Shown here piece by piece: positions 8,838-17,968 of a DNA stretch of 64,000 nt. A model generated the notes under the pieces. It was not told the DNA's origin. It worked only from the letters and a program-made list of their open reading frames with translations, and did no database searches. Source of the DNA: Opitutales bacterium. GTDB lineage: Bacteria > Verrucomicrobiota > Verrucomicrobiia > Opitutales > JABSRG01. Position 1 is the first letter of the stretch; each line of letters begins with the position of its first letter. The position numbers and the translations under genes are program-made. The stretch lies in contig JANQKZ010000035.1 in assembly GCA_028280845.1 (NCBI GenBank), forward strand, positions 62,001-126,000. The letters are read 5' to 3'.

Positions 8838-9257
8838 ATGTCTATGTATCAGGAAGAACTGCTCGTGCATACCCGAGGAAAAGGGACCTACGAAATTACC
8901 CGCGAAGTCGTGAGGGTGCTCGAAACCAGTGGATTCAACCAGGGGCAGGTTACGGTCTTCTGCTGTCACACCAGTTGCAGCCTCGTTATTATGGAAAATG
9001 CGGATCCGAGTGCGCGAGTTGACCTGGAGGGTTTTTTTGAGCGGCTGGTGCCCGAACAAGATTCTCATTTTACGCATACCCTTGAAGGGCCAGACGATAT
9101 GCCCAGCCATATCAAGATGGCGTTGACGCGGACCTCGGAGGTCATCCCGTTTTCAAAGGGCCGGTTGTGTTTGGGAACCTGGCAAGGGGTGTTTTTGTGG
9201 GAACACCGGGCTCATCCGCATAGCCGACGTCTGGTGGTTTCTATTCTGGGCGATTGA
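8838..9257 (+). CDS. yjbQ: YjbQ/UPF0047 family protein
   Basis: The 139-residue protein is a single YjbQ domain. It shows the conserved core CCHTSCSLVIMEN (about 42-54), DPSARVDL, LEGPDDMPSHIK and GRLCLGTWQGVFLWEHR. Members of this family have weak thiamine-phosphate synthase activity in E. coli, but their physiological role is unsettled. An AGGAGG site lies upstream. It follows the HtrA-like gene by 38 bases. Confidence 0.88.
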   Translation: MSMYQEELLVHTRGKGTYEITREVVRVLETSGFNQGQVTVFCCHTSCSLVIMENADPSARVDLEGFFERLVPEQDSHFTHTLEGPDDMPSHIKMALTRTSEVIPFSKGRLCLGTWQGVFLWEHRAHPHSRRLVVSILGD

Positions 9258-9432
9258 CGGGTGGGAAATTGCTCGGGTATGGGTCGGGATTTAAGCTATT
9301 CCGGAGTCGGATTACCCCACCCGATGGTAATGGCTTTCGAGGATGGCGTTCAGCCGCCGTGCCATGTTTGGATTTTTAATTCTCACTCGCTTTCCTTTCG
9401 GCCGCTCCTCATGCTAATTGTTTTGAAGTTAT

Positions 9433-10212
9433 ATGGTTCAGATTAAGGTATTCATCAGTTTCGCCTCCCTTTTGATTCTCTTTTCCTTCTTCCTGGGATG
9501 TGGAGGGGATCAGGTTCAGATCATTCCCGAAACGGATGAAAAAATGTACCAGCGTGGAAAGCTTCGTTTGTCCCAGGGGCGTTACGAAGAGGCATTAACT
9601 TCCTTTTTAAATGTGATAGATCGGAGAAAGACTGCCCCTGAATCGCACTTTGAGGTGGCGGAGATCTACCTGGAGTATCTGAAGGATCCGATTTCTGCCA
9701 TTTACCACTATCGTCGATACCTCGAGTTCCTGCCCGATTCCCCCGAAGCGGCTGTGGTACGACAGCGTATCGACTCGGCACAGAAAGATTTTGCTAAGCA
9801 GCTTCCGGCGGAGCCATTCCAGGGGGCATTGGATCGCCTGGACCTGATGGAACTCCTGGATAGCGTCCGTGAGGAAAATACGAATTTGAAACGGCAACTG
9901 ATCGCTTCCCAGGAGCGTATCCGTTCCCTGGAAGTCCGCCTGGGTGTCGCTCCGAGCGAGGCCACTACGGTGGCTGGAGGCCCCCAGTTGCAAAGCCCCC
10001 GGCGTCCTGCGGATACCCCGGATGGAGGCAGCGCGGATGCAGCGCCTGCAGCCGGACGTACCTATACGGTGGTATCGGGAGACACCCTCGTTCGGATCAG
10101 TCAGAAAGTGTACGATACCCAGGGACGATGGATGGATATTTTTCAAGCGAACCGCGACACGCTCGACAGTCCGAACGCCTTGCGTCCTGGCCAGGTTCTT
10201 CGAATCCCCTGA
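9433..10212 (+). CDS. LysM lipoprotein with TPR-like repeat and coiled coil
   Basis: The 259-residue protein begins with a lipoprotein signal (lipobox FFLGC, Cys23). It continues with TPR-like helices (about 37-115, YQRGKLRLSQGRYEEAL), a short coiled coil (about 138-170) and a C-terminal LysM peptidoglycan-binding module (about 211-259, YTVVSGDTLVRISQKVYD). It should be anchored in the envelope and hold on to murein. The 175 bases before it contain no recognisable gene. The plan resembles cell-division and pilus-assembly scaffold lipoproteins, but no precise role can be named. Confidence 0.8.
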   Translation: MVQIKVFISFASLLILFSFFLGCGGDQVQIIPETDEKMYQRGKLRLSQGRYEEALTSFLNVIDRRKTAPESHFEVAEIYLEYLKDPISAIYHYRRYLEFLPDSPEAAVVRQRIDSAQKDFAKQLPAEPFQGALDRLDLMELLDSVREENTNLKRQLIASQERIRSLEVRLGVAPSEATTVAGGPQLQSPRRPADTPDGGSADAAPAAGRTYTVVSGDTLVRISQKVYDTQGRWMDIFQANRDTLDSPNALRPGQVLRIP

Positions 10213-10217
10213 TGGTT

Positions 10218-11201
10218 TTACACGTTTAACGGAAGTGAATTCGTAAGAAAGTCTAGCGCCCGCAGTTCGGACCAGTAACTTCCTTTTTTTTCAAATTGCA
10301 CGAAGCCGGCATGTCCCCCGTGCTTGGGCGTTTCGAGAAATACGTGCTCACTTTGTTCAGCCTCTGCTGCCGGATAGCAGCTCTGCCCAAGAAAGGGGTC
10401 ATCGAGGGCGTTTATTATAAGTGTGGGGACAGAAACATCCGGTATAAACTGCTTGGAACTGCAGCGGTTCCAGTAATCGATTGCACTGGAAAATCCATGG
10501 ATGGGAGCGGTGTAGGCGTTATCAAACTCGCGGAAGCTCCGCATGGCTTCGAGTCCAATAATGTCGAGCTGGTCCGGGTATTGTTTCTGTTTCGCCCGGA
10601 TTTTTTGCCGCAGGGTTTTCATAAAACGAAGCATGTAAATGCGGTTAACAGGATGCTCCAAGCGCTCGGCGCTGTTTTGCAGATCACAGGGAACGGAGAT
10701 CACCGTGCAGGCTTTAACGGACGGTGACAGGTGGGCGCCCTGCTCACCCAGGTATTTCAAAGTCAGGTTCCCTCCCAAGCTGAACCCTGCCAAGACCACG
10801 AGAGGGTATTTCCTGGATTGGTCGACATGTTTTATGACCACATCGAGATCAGCCGAGGCTCCGGAGTGGTAGGTTTGAAGGGATCGATTCACTTCACCAC
10901 TGCACCCGCGAAAATTCCAGGCCAGGACGTTCCATCCCGCCTGGAAGAAAGTACGGGCCAGGCCCTGGATGTAGGCCTGTCGCGAATTTCCTTCCAACCC
11001 GTGAGATATGACGATCAGCGGGGCTTGGGATCCCTGGTCAGCCCAATCGAGGTCAAGGAAGTCACGGTCCGGAGTATCAATACGTTCACGCCGCAACGTG
11101 ATTGGCTTCACGCGCCGGCATATTGCGGGAAAGATGGTCTGTCGGTGGGGACCCTTAAAGCCATAAGGTGGCCGGTAGCTGGAATCCCGGATAATTGGCA
11201 T
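10218..11201 (-). CDS. yheT: YheT-type alpha/beta hydrolase
   Basis: The 327-residue protein is an alpha/beta hydrolase of the YheT (UPF0017) family. It has VISHGLEGN (oxyanion region), the nucleophile elbow GFSLGG, the acid in NALDDPFLG and the His in GGHAGF near the C-terminus. The natural substrate is not settled; homologues are described as carboxylesterases. It converges on the LysM lipoprotein gene with only five bases between the stops and is divergent from recF. Confidence 0.86.
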   Translation of the reverse strand: MPIIRDSSYRPPYGFKGPHRQTIFPAICRRVKPITLRRERIDTPDRDFLDLDWADQGSQAPLIVISHGLEGNSRQAYIQGLARTFFQAGWNVLAWNFRGCSGEVNRSLQTYHSGASADLDVVIKHVDQSRKYPLVVLAGFSLGGNLTLKYLGEQGAHLSPSVKACTVISVPCDLQNSAERLEHPVNRIYMLRFMKTLRQKIRAKQKQYPDQLDIIGLEAMRSFREFDNAYTAPIHGFSSAIDYWNRCSSKQFIPDVSVPTLIINALDDPFLGQSCYPAAEAEQSEHVFLETPKHGGHAGFVQFEKKGSYWSELRALDFLTNSLPLNV

Positions 11202-11290
11202 ACATGGTCTGTAGGGAGGAAGGAGGGCCAGGTCGAGCTATTCGGAATCATCTTGTTTTCTGAGGATCTGCCACTGCTAATAGAAGCTGT

Positions 11291-12394
11291 ATGCGTATTC
11301 AGCGTGTAGCGCTCCAGTCTTTTCGAAATATCAAAGCTCTCCGCTTGGATTTGCCCGGTAACCGTCTTTTCCTGACCGGGAAAAATGGCCAAGGGAAATC
11401 CAATTTATTGGAAGCCCTGGGCTATATTACCGCTCTGCGCTCATTCCGGGTGAATGAGACCAGCGCTTTAATTGAGGAAGGGCAAAAGGAGGCGGTCATC
11501 CTCGTTGAACTGGAACACGAACATATGGGAGGGGTTCCTTTCGAGGTGCGTTTGAGACGTGGAGGCAAACAGGTGGTCCTGGATGGTGAACGAGTTTCAG
11601 CCCTATCTTCAATTATCGGTCAATTTCCCACCGTAGTGTTGTCCGCAGAGGATTTGGAACTGTTGCGTGGAAACCCGGGGCGACGCCGGGAGTTTCTGGA
11701 CCTGCTCTGTTCCTCGGTAGATGCCGAGTATCTCCGCCAATTGAAAGCCTACAACCTGGGCTTAAAATCCAGAAACTTATTGCTGAAAGGCGAAGCCGGT
11801 GCTGGTCTCCGTGCGCAAGCCAGGGCGTTTGAACAGCAGATGGCCCATCCAGCCGCCTTTCTGGTGCAGCGGCGACGATCCGTTTTACACACCCTGTTCC
11901 AAGGGGTAGAGCCCATTTATAAGCAGATCAGTCAAGTGGAGGAACGCCCGGTGGTGGATTATAGACCGAACTTAGCACCTGACACAGCGGACGGCTTTTT
12001 AGCGGCCTGGAAAGAGGGGTTTGAGCGAGACGTGGTCATGGGATCGACCCGGATAGGTCCTCAGCGTGATGATTTTATGATCCAGATCCTGGGACGCCGG
12101 GCCAAGGTCCATGCCTCAGAAGGACAAAAGCGAGGTCTGGTCACTGCGATTAAGTTGGCCGAATGCCGCATGATTCAGGACCAAACCGGACTTCAGCCGG
12201 TTTTGCTGGCGGATGATATTGTAGGCGAGTTGGATCCGAACCGCCGCCGAGGGTTGTGGGAAAGTATGGATCAGGATTGGCAGGTAATCGCCACGGGAAC
12301 GGATCTCCCCGATGATCGGTTTAAGTCATGGCAGGTGATTGAGGTGGCGGACGGGCAATTCACCGCGAAAGGTGGAAAAGAACGCGCTTTATGA
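11291..12394 (+). CDS. recF: DNA replication and repair protein RecF
   Basis: The 367-residue RecF is an SMC-like ATPase that loads RecA at gapped DNA with RecO and RecR. It has the Walker A GKNGQGKS (about 30-37), the ABC signature ASEGQKR and Walker B VLLADDIVGELD, plus the family's LLRGNPGRRREFLD and STRIGPQRDD. The length is normal. It is not next to dnaA, dnaN or gyrB here. Its last four bases overlap the next gene. Confidence 0.94.
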   Translation: MRIQRVALQSFRNIKALRLDLPGNRLFLTGKNGQGKSNLLEALGYITALRSFRVNETSALIEEGQKEAVILVELEHEHMGGVPFEVRLRRGGKQVVLDGERVSALSSIIGQFPTVVLSAEDLELLRGNPGRRREFLDLLCSSVDAEYLRQLKAYNLGLKSRNLLLKGEAGAGLRAQARAFEQQMAHPAAFLVQRRRSVLHTLFQGVEPIYKQISQVEERPVVDYRPNLAPDTADGFLAAWKEGFERDVVMGSTRIGPQRDDFMIQILGRRAKVHASEGQKRGLVTAIKLAECRMIQDQTGLQPVLLADDIVGELDPNRRRGLWESMDQDWQVIATGTDLPDDRFKSWQVIEVADGQFTAKGGKERAL

Positions 12395-13185
12395 TCGACC
12401 TTACCCCAGAACAGTGGGCTCTTGGCCTGATTGGTGCCTTTCTCATTGGATTGAGTAAGGGGGGAATACCGGGAATTGGCAATCTGACGGCCGGCATTTA
12501 TGCTACCATCTTTCCGGCCAAAGCCTCAGTGGGCATCCTGCTTCCTGTTTTGATTTGCGGCGATATCGTGGCCGTTTTGGTCTATCGGCGTCATGCCCTC
12601 TGGCCTTATATCGCTAAGCTGGCTCCCTGGACTGCCATTGGAGTCATCATTGGCTGGTTGCTCTTTGGGGCCGTATCCGACCGGCAAATACAAGTGATCA
12701 TTGGTGTGATCCTGGTGGGGATGACCGTAGTCCATTTCTGGCGAATCCGTTATCTTCAGAAGGGTGGAGAATCCCAGGAGTCGGACTTTGTCCACTCCCT
12801 TCCTTTTGCGATTGCAGCCGGTATCCTTGTCGGTTTCTCCACTATGATGGCAAATGCTGCGGGTCCTGTGGCAGCCCTTTACCTCATGGCCATGGGGCTT
12901 CCGAAATACGCGTTCATCGGGACGTCGGCCTGGTTCTTCTTCCTCGTCAACCTGTTCAAAATACCCTTCATGATTGAGCAGGAGGTCATCACGGGGACGA
13001 GTATCTGGTTGAGTCTTTCTCTTGGCGTTATGGCTATATTGGGCGGGCTGGCCGCCCCGAAAATGGTGAAGCACATCAACCAGAAATGGTTTGGTGGGTT
13101 AGTCTGGTTCTTTATCGTAGTGGCCGGGGTTGGGCTTCTCATCAAGCCGGATTGGCCGCGCCTGCTGTTGTCACTGTTTGTTTAG
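12391..13185 (+). CDS. TSUP (TauE/SafE) family membrane transporter
   Basis: This 264-residue protein has about eight hydrophobic segments in two similar halves, each opening with the small-residue pattern of the sulfite exporter TauE/SafE family (LIGLSKGGIPGIGNLTAG in the first, VGFSTMMANAAGPVAALYL in the second). Members move sulfite, sulfoacetate or other organosulfur anions. It overlaps recF by four bases and so is probably cotranslated with it, although the functions look unrelated. Confidence 0.88.
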   Translation: MIDLTPEQWALGLIGAFLIGLSKGGIPGIGNLTAGIYATIFPAKASVGILLPVLICGDIVAVLVYRRHALWPYIAKLAPWTAIGVIIGWLLFGAVSDRQIQVIIGVILVGMTVVHFWRIRYLQKGGESQESDFVHSLPFAIAAGILVGFSTMMANAAGPVAALYLMAMGLPKYAFIGTSAWFFFLVNLFKIPFMIEQEVITGTSIWLSLSLGVMAILGGLAAPKMVKHINQKWFGGLVWFFIVVAGVGLLIKPDWPRLLLSLFV

Positions 13186-13266
13186 AGGCTGGTTGCCGTA
13201 CATCGAAATCGATCCATATGGTTGGTCTGGCTTGCCGCGGGGCCTGCTTCGCTTTTGGATTTCACT

Positions 13267-13848
13267 ATGGCGCGAAAAAGTTCCAGGGCCGAATGGACCG
13301 AGTTTGTCAAGCATGGTAAGTCAAGGAAGGTCGCTTCGATACCCTCCGGCCTGATGGGGAACAAGTTCTCGGGAGTCGTTTTGGGGATTGATCCGAGTTT
13401 ACGGGGAACGGGCCTTGCGGTAGTGGAGGTAACCGCCCCATCTGCGCCCCCGAAGCTGCTGGAAGCACGGACTTTGAAGCTGAAGAAAAGCCTGGGGTTT
13501 CCTGAATGCCTCGGTGAGATCTCCAAGGCGGTGAATAGCCTGATTGGGGCCTTCCCGGTGGAGCATGTCGCTCTAGAGCAGACGATTTATGTTCAGAATT
13601 TCCAAACGGCCCAGATCCTGGGGGCCGCCCGCGGGGCAGCCATTGCACCCGCAGCAGTCAAGGGAAAGGCCGTGTTTGAATATCCACCTCTGCGAATCAA
13701 ACAGGCAGTTGTTGGATTTGGTCGGGCCAGTAAAGAGCAGGTTTCCCGTACGATTGCCCAACTTTTACGTGTGAATGAGCTAGAGACCTTTGATGAGAGC
13801 GATGCCTCCGCCGTGGCGTTATGCCATATCCTCACATATCGGGAGTAA
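13267..13848 (+). CDS. ruvC: Crossover junction endodeoxyribonuclease RuvC
   Basis: RuvC resolves Holliday junctions together with RuvAB. The RNase H-fold acidic residues are visible: Asp42 in GIDPSLRGTG, Glu104 in ALEQTIY, and Asp176/Asp179 in DESDASAVALCH. The start at 13267 gives a basic N-terminal extension of about 35 residues before the first strand. An ATG at 13354 would give the standard length of about 164. I prefer the longer form because MARKSSRAEW looks like coding sequence, but the start is not decided by a ribosome site. Confidence 0.88.
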   Translation: MARKSSRAEWTEFVKHGKSRKVASIPSGLMGNKFSGVVLGIDPSLRGTGLAVVEVTAPSAPPKLLEARTLKLKKSLGFPECLGEISKAVNSLIGAFPVEHVALEQTIYVQNFQTAQILGAARGAAIAPAAVKGKAVFEYPPLRIKQAVVGFGRASKEQVSRTIAQLLRVNELETFDESDASAVALCHILTYRE

Positions 13849-13923
13849 AAGTATTTGGGCGCAGCCTTCGACTGACTCATGGACTTTGTCCAGTCTGCCA
13901 TGAACCATCTCAAAAAATAGACA

Positions 13924-14400
13924 TCAAGGCCTTTCCAGCCACCAGACCATTACGCCACTGGGAGAGTAAGTGAAATCACCGAAACCCGCGAAACCATCAT
14001 CGAGGGTCCCATCAATAATCTGCATTTGTTCGGCGGTAGCTGTAGAGTTAATGACGGCCAGAATGGCACCGACTCCATCGAAGTAGTACCAGTAATATTG
14101 ACCGCCGGTGACGGGTCCGTCGTTCCAGACCCTTATCTGGATTGCCCCAGCAAGTTCTGGAGGCATGGTTGTCGTGGACATGGCGGGCCAGGCCCCGTTA
14201 TCTAATGACACCTGTTCAAGGGTATTGGCCAGGGTTTGCAGGTCGCGTGCAGTAATGGTTGCCTGGGTCTTCTGACGAATCGAGTGGATACTCGGGATCG
14301 TGAGGGAAACGAGGATACCCGTAATGACTACGACCACCATGATTTCGACCAAGGTGAAGCCCATGGGTCGCTCACAGCGGGGGAAATGTGTTAGGGGCAT
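13924..14400 (-). CDS. Type IV pilin-like / pseudopilin protein
   Basis: The 158-residue protein carries a class III prepilin signal: a 14-residue basic leader ending in PMG, cleavage before FTLVEIMVVVVI, Glu at +5 and then a hydrophobic helix. The C-terminal domain is small and rich in Gly and aromatic residues (GGQYYWYYFDG). It begins immediately after the stop of the upstream gene (TAAATG), so the two are an operon. It could be a pilus subunit or pseudopilin used by the secretin machine at 0-4.3 kb. Confidence 0.85.
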   Translation of the reverse strand: MPLTHFPRCERPMGFTLVEIMVVVVITGILVSLTIPSIHSIRQKTQATITARDLQTLANTLEQVSLDNGAWPAMSTTTMPPELAGAIQIRVWNDGPVTGGQYYWYYFDGVGAILAVINSTATAEQMQIIDGTLDDGFAGFGDFTYSPSGVMVWWLERP

Positions 14401-15348
14401 TTAGCCGGTAGTATTCGTGTTAAGGACAGCGTGGAAATAGAGTCGGTTTAAAGATTCATCGAAGGCCCCTTCAATTTCAATTTCATCAGGACTGCCGCCC
14501 GATTTAAAGTAGAATCCTGATGCAATTTTAGCTTCGGGAGCATATTGAAGCGGGCCTACGGTTTGGCCGGTATTCGGTACGCCGTCCGGGCCAATGGGGA
14601 AAGAGGTATAATGACAATAGCGGGTAACCGATACCGGCTCATGCTCTATTGGATTGGCAGCAACGCCTTTCAAGCTGGTCCAGAGGGCAAATTCATCCCG
14701 GTCCATTTCCAACTCGAAAGCACGGACCCGCCCATCAAAGAAGAAGGAAATGCCTCGAGCGGATTGAGGAAGTGGGCCGAGTCTTTGTACCCCGGCGATC
14801 ATTTCAGGAAACTCTACATTCTCCTCGGTGATTTGTGGCTGAGGCGTAGAGAAGTAGCGGTAGTTGTGCCATATGGAGAAGGCACCAAGCAGCACGGTAA
14901 TGGTTAAGAGCATCAATTTCCGGTTGTGCCGGCTGCGTAGCCCACTCTCCCGACGCTTGCCGGGTTCTATCATCGGGGTCGTGTTCTTGGTATCGATCTC
15001 AACTGTGGCCTCTGCTTTCCGGATCACGTCTTGTAGCACCTCGGGATCCGGGCAATCCACGACCAGTTCTCGAGAAAAGCCTTCTCCTTCGAGGGAGAGC
15101 TGAGCTTTGAACTTCTGTTCAAACAGGTTGACGATGCGAAAGGCTCCCCCGCTAATGGGTTTATGCGTACAGTGCAATTTGGGGACTGGATCTTCGCTCG
15201 CCAAAGTGAAGGCTTGAACCGACAAATCACTCAACTCGCTTTGCTGGACAAACGTGTCTGCTGCTCCCTGGGACGAAAACACCGCGACGGCCTGCTGTGA
15301 ACCGCGTACGGTAGAGATGACTAGGAAATACTGCGAACTGCCAGACAT
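14401..15348 (-). CDS. Unknown single-pass membrane protein upstream of pilin-like gene
   Basis: I do not recognise this 315-residue protein. The N-terminal 150 residues look cytoplasmic and mixed alpha/beta, a basic stretch (GKRRESGLRSRHNRK) precedes one membrane segment at about residues 157-173, and the rest is a beta-rich extracytoplasmic domain. It is fused to the pilin-like gene with no spacer, so a role in a pseudopilus or its regulation is possible, but this is inference from position only. Confidence 0.6.
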   Translation of the reverse strand: MSGSSQYFLVISTVRGSQQAVAVFSSQGAADTFVQQSELSDLSVQAFTLASEDPVPKLHCTHKPISGGAFRIVNLFEQKFKAQLSLEGEGFSRELVVDCPDPEVLQDVIRKAEATVEIDTKNTTPMIEPGKRRESGLRSRHNRKLMLLTITVLLGAFSIWHNYRYFSTPQPQITEENVEFPEMIAGVQRLGPLPQSARGISFFFDGRVRAFELEMDRDEFALWTSLKGVAANPIEHEPVSVTRYCHYTSFPIGPDGVPNTGQTVGPLQYAPEAKIASGFYFKSGGSPDEIEIEGAFDESLNRLYFHAVLNTNTTG

Positions 15349-15534
15349 GAATAAGCTTAGCTTTGAAAGGTAAGCGATTCTATTTGTTGGAAATAGCAGG
15401 TCGAGCTTTACCTACAAAATAGTCCTGATCCTACCTTTTTGCTTGGGTTGGAATTTACATAGTATCTCATCCGGTCAATTTGCTAATCCCCAAGTGCTGG
15501 AATAGGTTCGTGGATGCCTGATAGCGGTTCCGGG

Positions 15535-15975
15535 CTATTCGAATTGACTGAGCCGCGGATGATATTCCTGGAGTAAGGCCTGCAGGAGAACAGCAAACTC
15601 ATTTTGTTTACTGAGGAAGGCAGGTATGTAGAGATGTGCTTCCGATTTTCCCTTGAGACAGATAAAAGGGAGGAACAGGAGGTGGCGGATTCGCACCGAT
15701 TCGATGGCCGAGTAGGGGAGGTAGTGTTTGCGTAGCTTCACTGAAGCACCGGTTAAGCCTTGTGGATGCAACTCGAACTTCCATCCAAATTTAGCGAGGG
15801 TCGACAAGGCCAGAATAGCCCACAGGACCGGTTGATACGCGCTCAAATAGGCCTGTCCCGAGGGTGCAGGATGAAAGAGCAAAAATCCTCCCAGAAAGAT
15901 AGGAAAACTGACTGCGGCGAGCCAAAAGAACACGAAGGTAAAGCTCATCCGGTAGGACTGATTTTCGGCAATCAT
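15535..15975 (-). CDS. Small membrane protein with PH-like C-terminal region
   Basis: This 146-residue protein has two membrane segments (about 11-33 and 46-62) followed by a soluble beta-rich domain (FELHPQGLTGASVKLRKHYLPYSAIESVRI). The pattern resembles bacterial PH-like (DUF304/YdbT-type) membrane proteins. A second ATG eight codons in is also possible as the start. The 186 bases upstream toward the 315-residue gene and the 196 bases on the other side hold no recognisable feature. Confidence 0.55.
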   Translation of the reverse strand: MIAENQSYRMSFTFVFFWLAAVSFPIFLGGFLLFHPAPSGQAYLSAYQPVLWAILALSTLAKFGWKFELHPQGLTGASVKLRKHYLPYSAIESVRIRHLLFLPFICLKGKSEAHLYIPAFLSKQNEFAVLLQALLQEYHPRLSQFE

Positions 15976-16171
15976 GAATCGCTCAAGGTAGGTCGGAAAT
16001 CGGTACCGAGCAAGGCGACATTACCAATCGAAAACCCGAAGTAGGAATCTTCGCTTAACTAGGAGAAACGCGGTATCTCATGAATGGGGAGATAAGCACA
16101 AATGGAATCAGATGAACATGAAAAATCTTACCTCGTGAGCTCTGTGTCTCTATGAGAGCATCCAACGCGCG

Positions 16172-16969
16172 TTAGAGAAAGTCGAGGGGGCTGGCCTTGA
16201 AGTCGATGCCGAGGTCGGACTGGTCGTTGATGCCCCAGTTATAGGGGAGGTATTTGATGGAGAGGCGCTTGGCGGCGAAGAGCTCGGCATGTTCCGGGGG
16301 TCCGTAGCGTTGAAGGACTTCCTGAAGGGTGGGGTCCTTGCGGTAATCTTTTTTATACCACTGGAAAATCCTGGAGAGGTGGACCCGGTTTTTTTCGGGT
16401 TCATAGCGAGTGAGATCTTCGCGGGCAAACCAATCCCGGTAGGCTTCTTCCATGAGCGTCTGCCAGTTTTCCGCCGTGAAGGCCACTTGCCGGAGCGGTG
16501 GGCAGCTGCGGGCGGCACAGACCACAATGGAGTGGACTTTCCATCCGATGAGAGGAATCAAGGTGTCTTTTTCAATTTCATCCAGTGTGACCAGGCGCCC
16601 TCCCACCTGATGTCGTTTGGCTCTCCACGGGTTGTCCGTTTTTAAAATACTTACCACCGGATAGTTCTGCAGCATCCACTGGATCGTGAAGGCGTTGTAG
16701 GCGTTGACCAGACCCGCTATGTTTTCATCCGCATCTATGGATGGGTCATGCGGTCGATCAAACTGCTTGAGGTAGTTGTCGAGTGCTGTGAGATCCCCCG
16801 CGTTGGTCTTCCAGGCTGCGTAATCGACGAAGCCGCGGTCATCGACGTATTTACGAAGCAGGGTGTCCAAGGCACTGTGATCAATGCCGGAAGGGAGTTC
16901 GACGGGGTCCGCCACGGCGACAAAGGGAATGGCCAGGGTGAGCAAGAAGGTGGGGAGGAGGGTGTTCAT
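16172..16969 (-). CDS. Exported DUF547 protein
   Basis: The 265-residue protein has a signal peptide (cleavage near VAVADP) and a DUF547 domain with its typical motifs NAYNAFTI, CAARSCPPL and KRLSIKYLPYNW. The family function is unknown. It shares orientation with the TVP38, disulfide reductase and TIGR04283 glycosyltransferase genes further right. That is a combination I know from clusters that also carry a radical SAM selenodomain protein linked to arsenosugar synthesis, which is absent here. Confidence 0.85.
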   Translation of the reverse strand: MNTLLPTFLLTLAIPFVAVADPVELPSGIDHSALDTLLRKYVDDRGFVDYAAWKTNAGDLTALDNYLKQFDRPHDPSIDADENIAGLVNAYNAFTIQWMLQNYPVVSILKTDNPWRAKRHQVGGRLVTLDEIEKDTLIPLIGWKVHSIVVCAARSCPPLRQVAFTAENWQTLMEEAYRDWFAREDLTRYEPEKNRVHLSRIFQWYKKDYRKDPTLQEVLQRYGPPEHAELFAAKRLSIKYLPYNWGINDQSDLGIDFKASPLDFL

Positions 16970-16977
16970 GGGGGAAG

Positions 16978-17085
16978 TGTTTAGTGTCTGGTGTCTAGTG
17001 TCTGGAGGTCAGAGGTCGGCTGTTGTTTGGGGTTCCTGAAAACTGAAAACTGATGTCTGGTCTCTGGTGTCTAAGATTGAGGGCA
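16978..17085. repeat. Degenerate 7-bp tandem repeat (agtgtct family)
   Basis: The gap upstream of the DUF547 gene can be read for about 15 units with a strict 7-bp step, starting with agtgtct/ggtgtct and drifting through ggaggtc, aaaactg (twice) and gtctctg. The same agtgtct-type unit reappears at 23417. Confidence 0.75.
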
Positions 17086-17105
17086 GGAGTAAGAGGAGGG
17101 GGAGG

Positions 17106-17900
17106 TCAGGAGTTTGACTGCTGATTGGTAATGTCGCCTTGCTCGGGACCGATTTCCGACTTTTGGGAGTCTTCCACCTCTTTCAGGGCTTTCCGGGCGA
17201 TTCGGGTGATTACTATGGTTACCGCAACGATAGCGATGAGAGCAATCACTTGAACAATGAGTTTCCCGGTGTCGGCTGAGCCGGAGGCGGTTTCCAGACC
17301 CGCTTTTCCGAGAGAGCCCAGATAGACGTAGAGGATGGTGCCGGGGATCATCCCGATCCAGCTGGCTAGGGTATAGGGAAGAAATTTAACAGCGGTGAGT
17401 CCAAACAGGTAATTTCCGAGACTAAAGGGCATGACCGGGGTCAGGCGGAGAAGAAACACAATTTTGCCTCCCTCCTTTCCGATTGCTTTATCCACCGCCT
17501 TGAACTTGGCGTTGCCCTCTATTTTGGCCTCAAATTTGTCGCGCAGCAGGTAACGGGAAATGAGAAAAGCCAGGGCGGCGGCAGTGGTGGCAGCCAGGGA
17601 AACGGCGATACTTCCTCCGACTAGACCGAAGGTGAATCCTGCCCCAAGGGTCAATACGGATCCGGGGATAAAGAGGACCGCGGCCAAGACATAGACGCCA
17701 ACGAAGAGGACGTAGCCCAGGAGTCCCAAGTTTCCGACCCATATATTGAAGGACTCGAGGTACTGGGGGATCGGGAGAAACCGTACGGCGGCGACAAGGC
17801 CACCGAGAAGCAGAAGGCTCCCGATGATTTTGGGCAGGCTGGAGCTGGACTTGGCAGGAGGGTTGGCCTGGCTTTCGGGAATCGGGGAGGAGGTATTCAT
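17106..17900 (-). CDS. TVP38/TMEM64 (VTT-domain) membrane protein
   Basis: This 264-residue polytopic protein has the VTT/SNARE-associated core FIPGSVLTLGAGFTFGLVGG (about 77-96) and the later MPFSLGNYLFGLTAVK. Related DedA-superfamily proteins act in lipid or ion movement across the membrane. The N-terminus is proline/serine-rich and cytoplasmic, and the C-terminus is charged. It is separated by 68 bases from the disulfide reductase gene upstream and probably cotranscribed with it. Confidence 0.88.
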   Translation of the reverse strand: MNTSSPIPESQANPPAKSSSSLPKIIGSLLLLGGLVAAVRFLPIPQYLESFNIWVGNLGLLGYVLFVGVYVLAAVLFIPGSVLTLGAGFTFGLVGGSIAVSLAATTAAALAFLISRYLLRDKFEAKIEGNAKFKAVDKAIGKEGGKIVFLLRLTPVMPFSLGNYLFGLTAVKFLPYTLASWIGMIPGTILYVYLGSLGKAGLETASGSADTGKLIVQVIALIAIVAVTIVITRIARKALKEVEDSQKSEIGPEQGDITNQQSNS

Positions 17901-17968
17901 TTTCGTGTTTACGATGTGACCGCCTGCGGGTTCTATGGCGTGTCAAGCGGTTGCTCCCACAGGAGGTT

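Noticed and set aside
9258-9325. CGGGTGGG ... CCCACCCG long-range pair before the LysM gene
   Set aside because: The loop is over 50 bases with no supporting internal structure; no riboswitch class recognised.
10731-11309. 192-codon frame opposite yheT
   Set aside because: YheT on the other strand has all catalytic motifs; this frame has none and runs into recF.
12526-13074. 182-codon frame opposite the TSUP transporter
   Set aside because: The sense strand shows clear membrane segments and TauE motifs; the antisense product is low-complexity and unrelated to anything.
16978-17085. Possible CRISPR array
   Set aside because: The repeating unit is 7 bp and drifts steadily; there are no 25-35 bp repeats or unique spacers and no cas genes.
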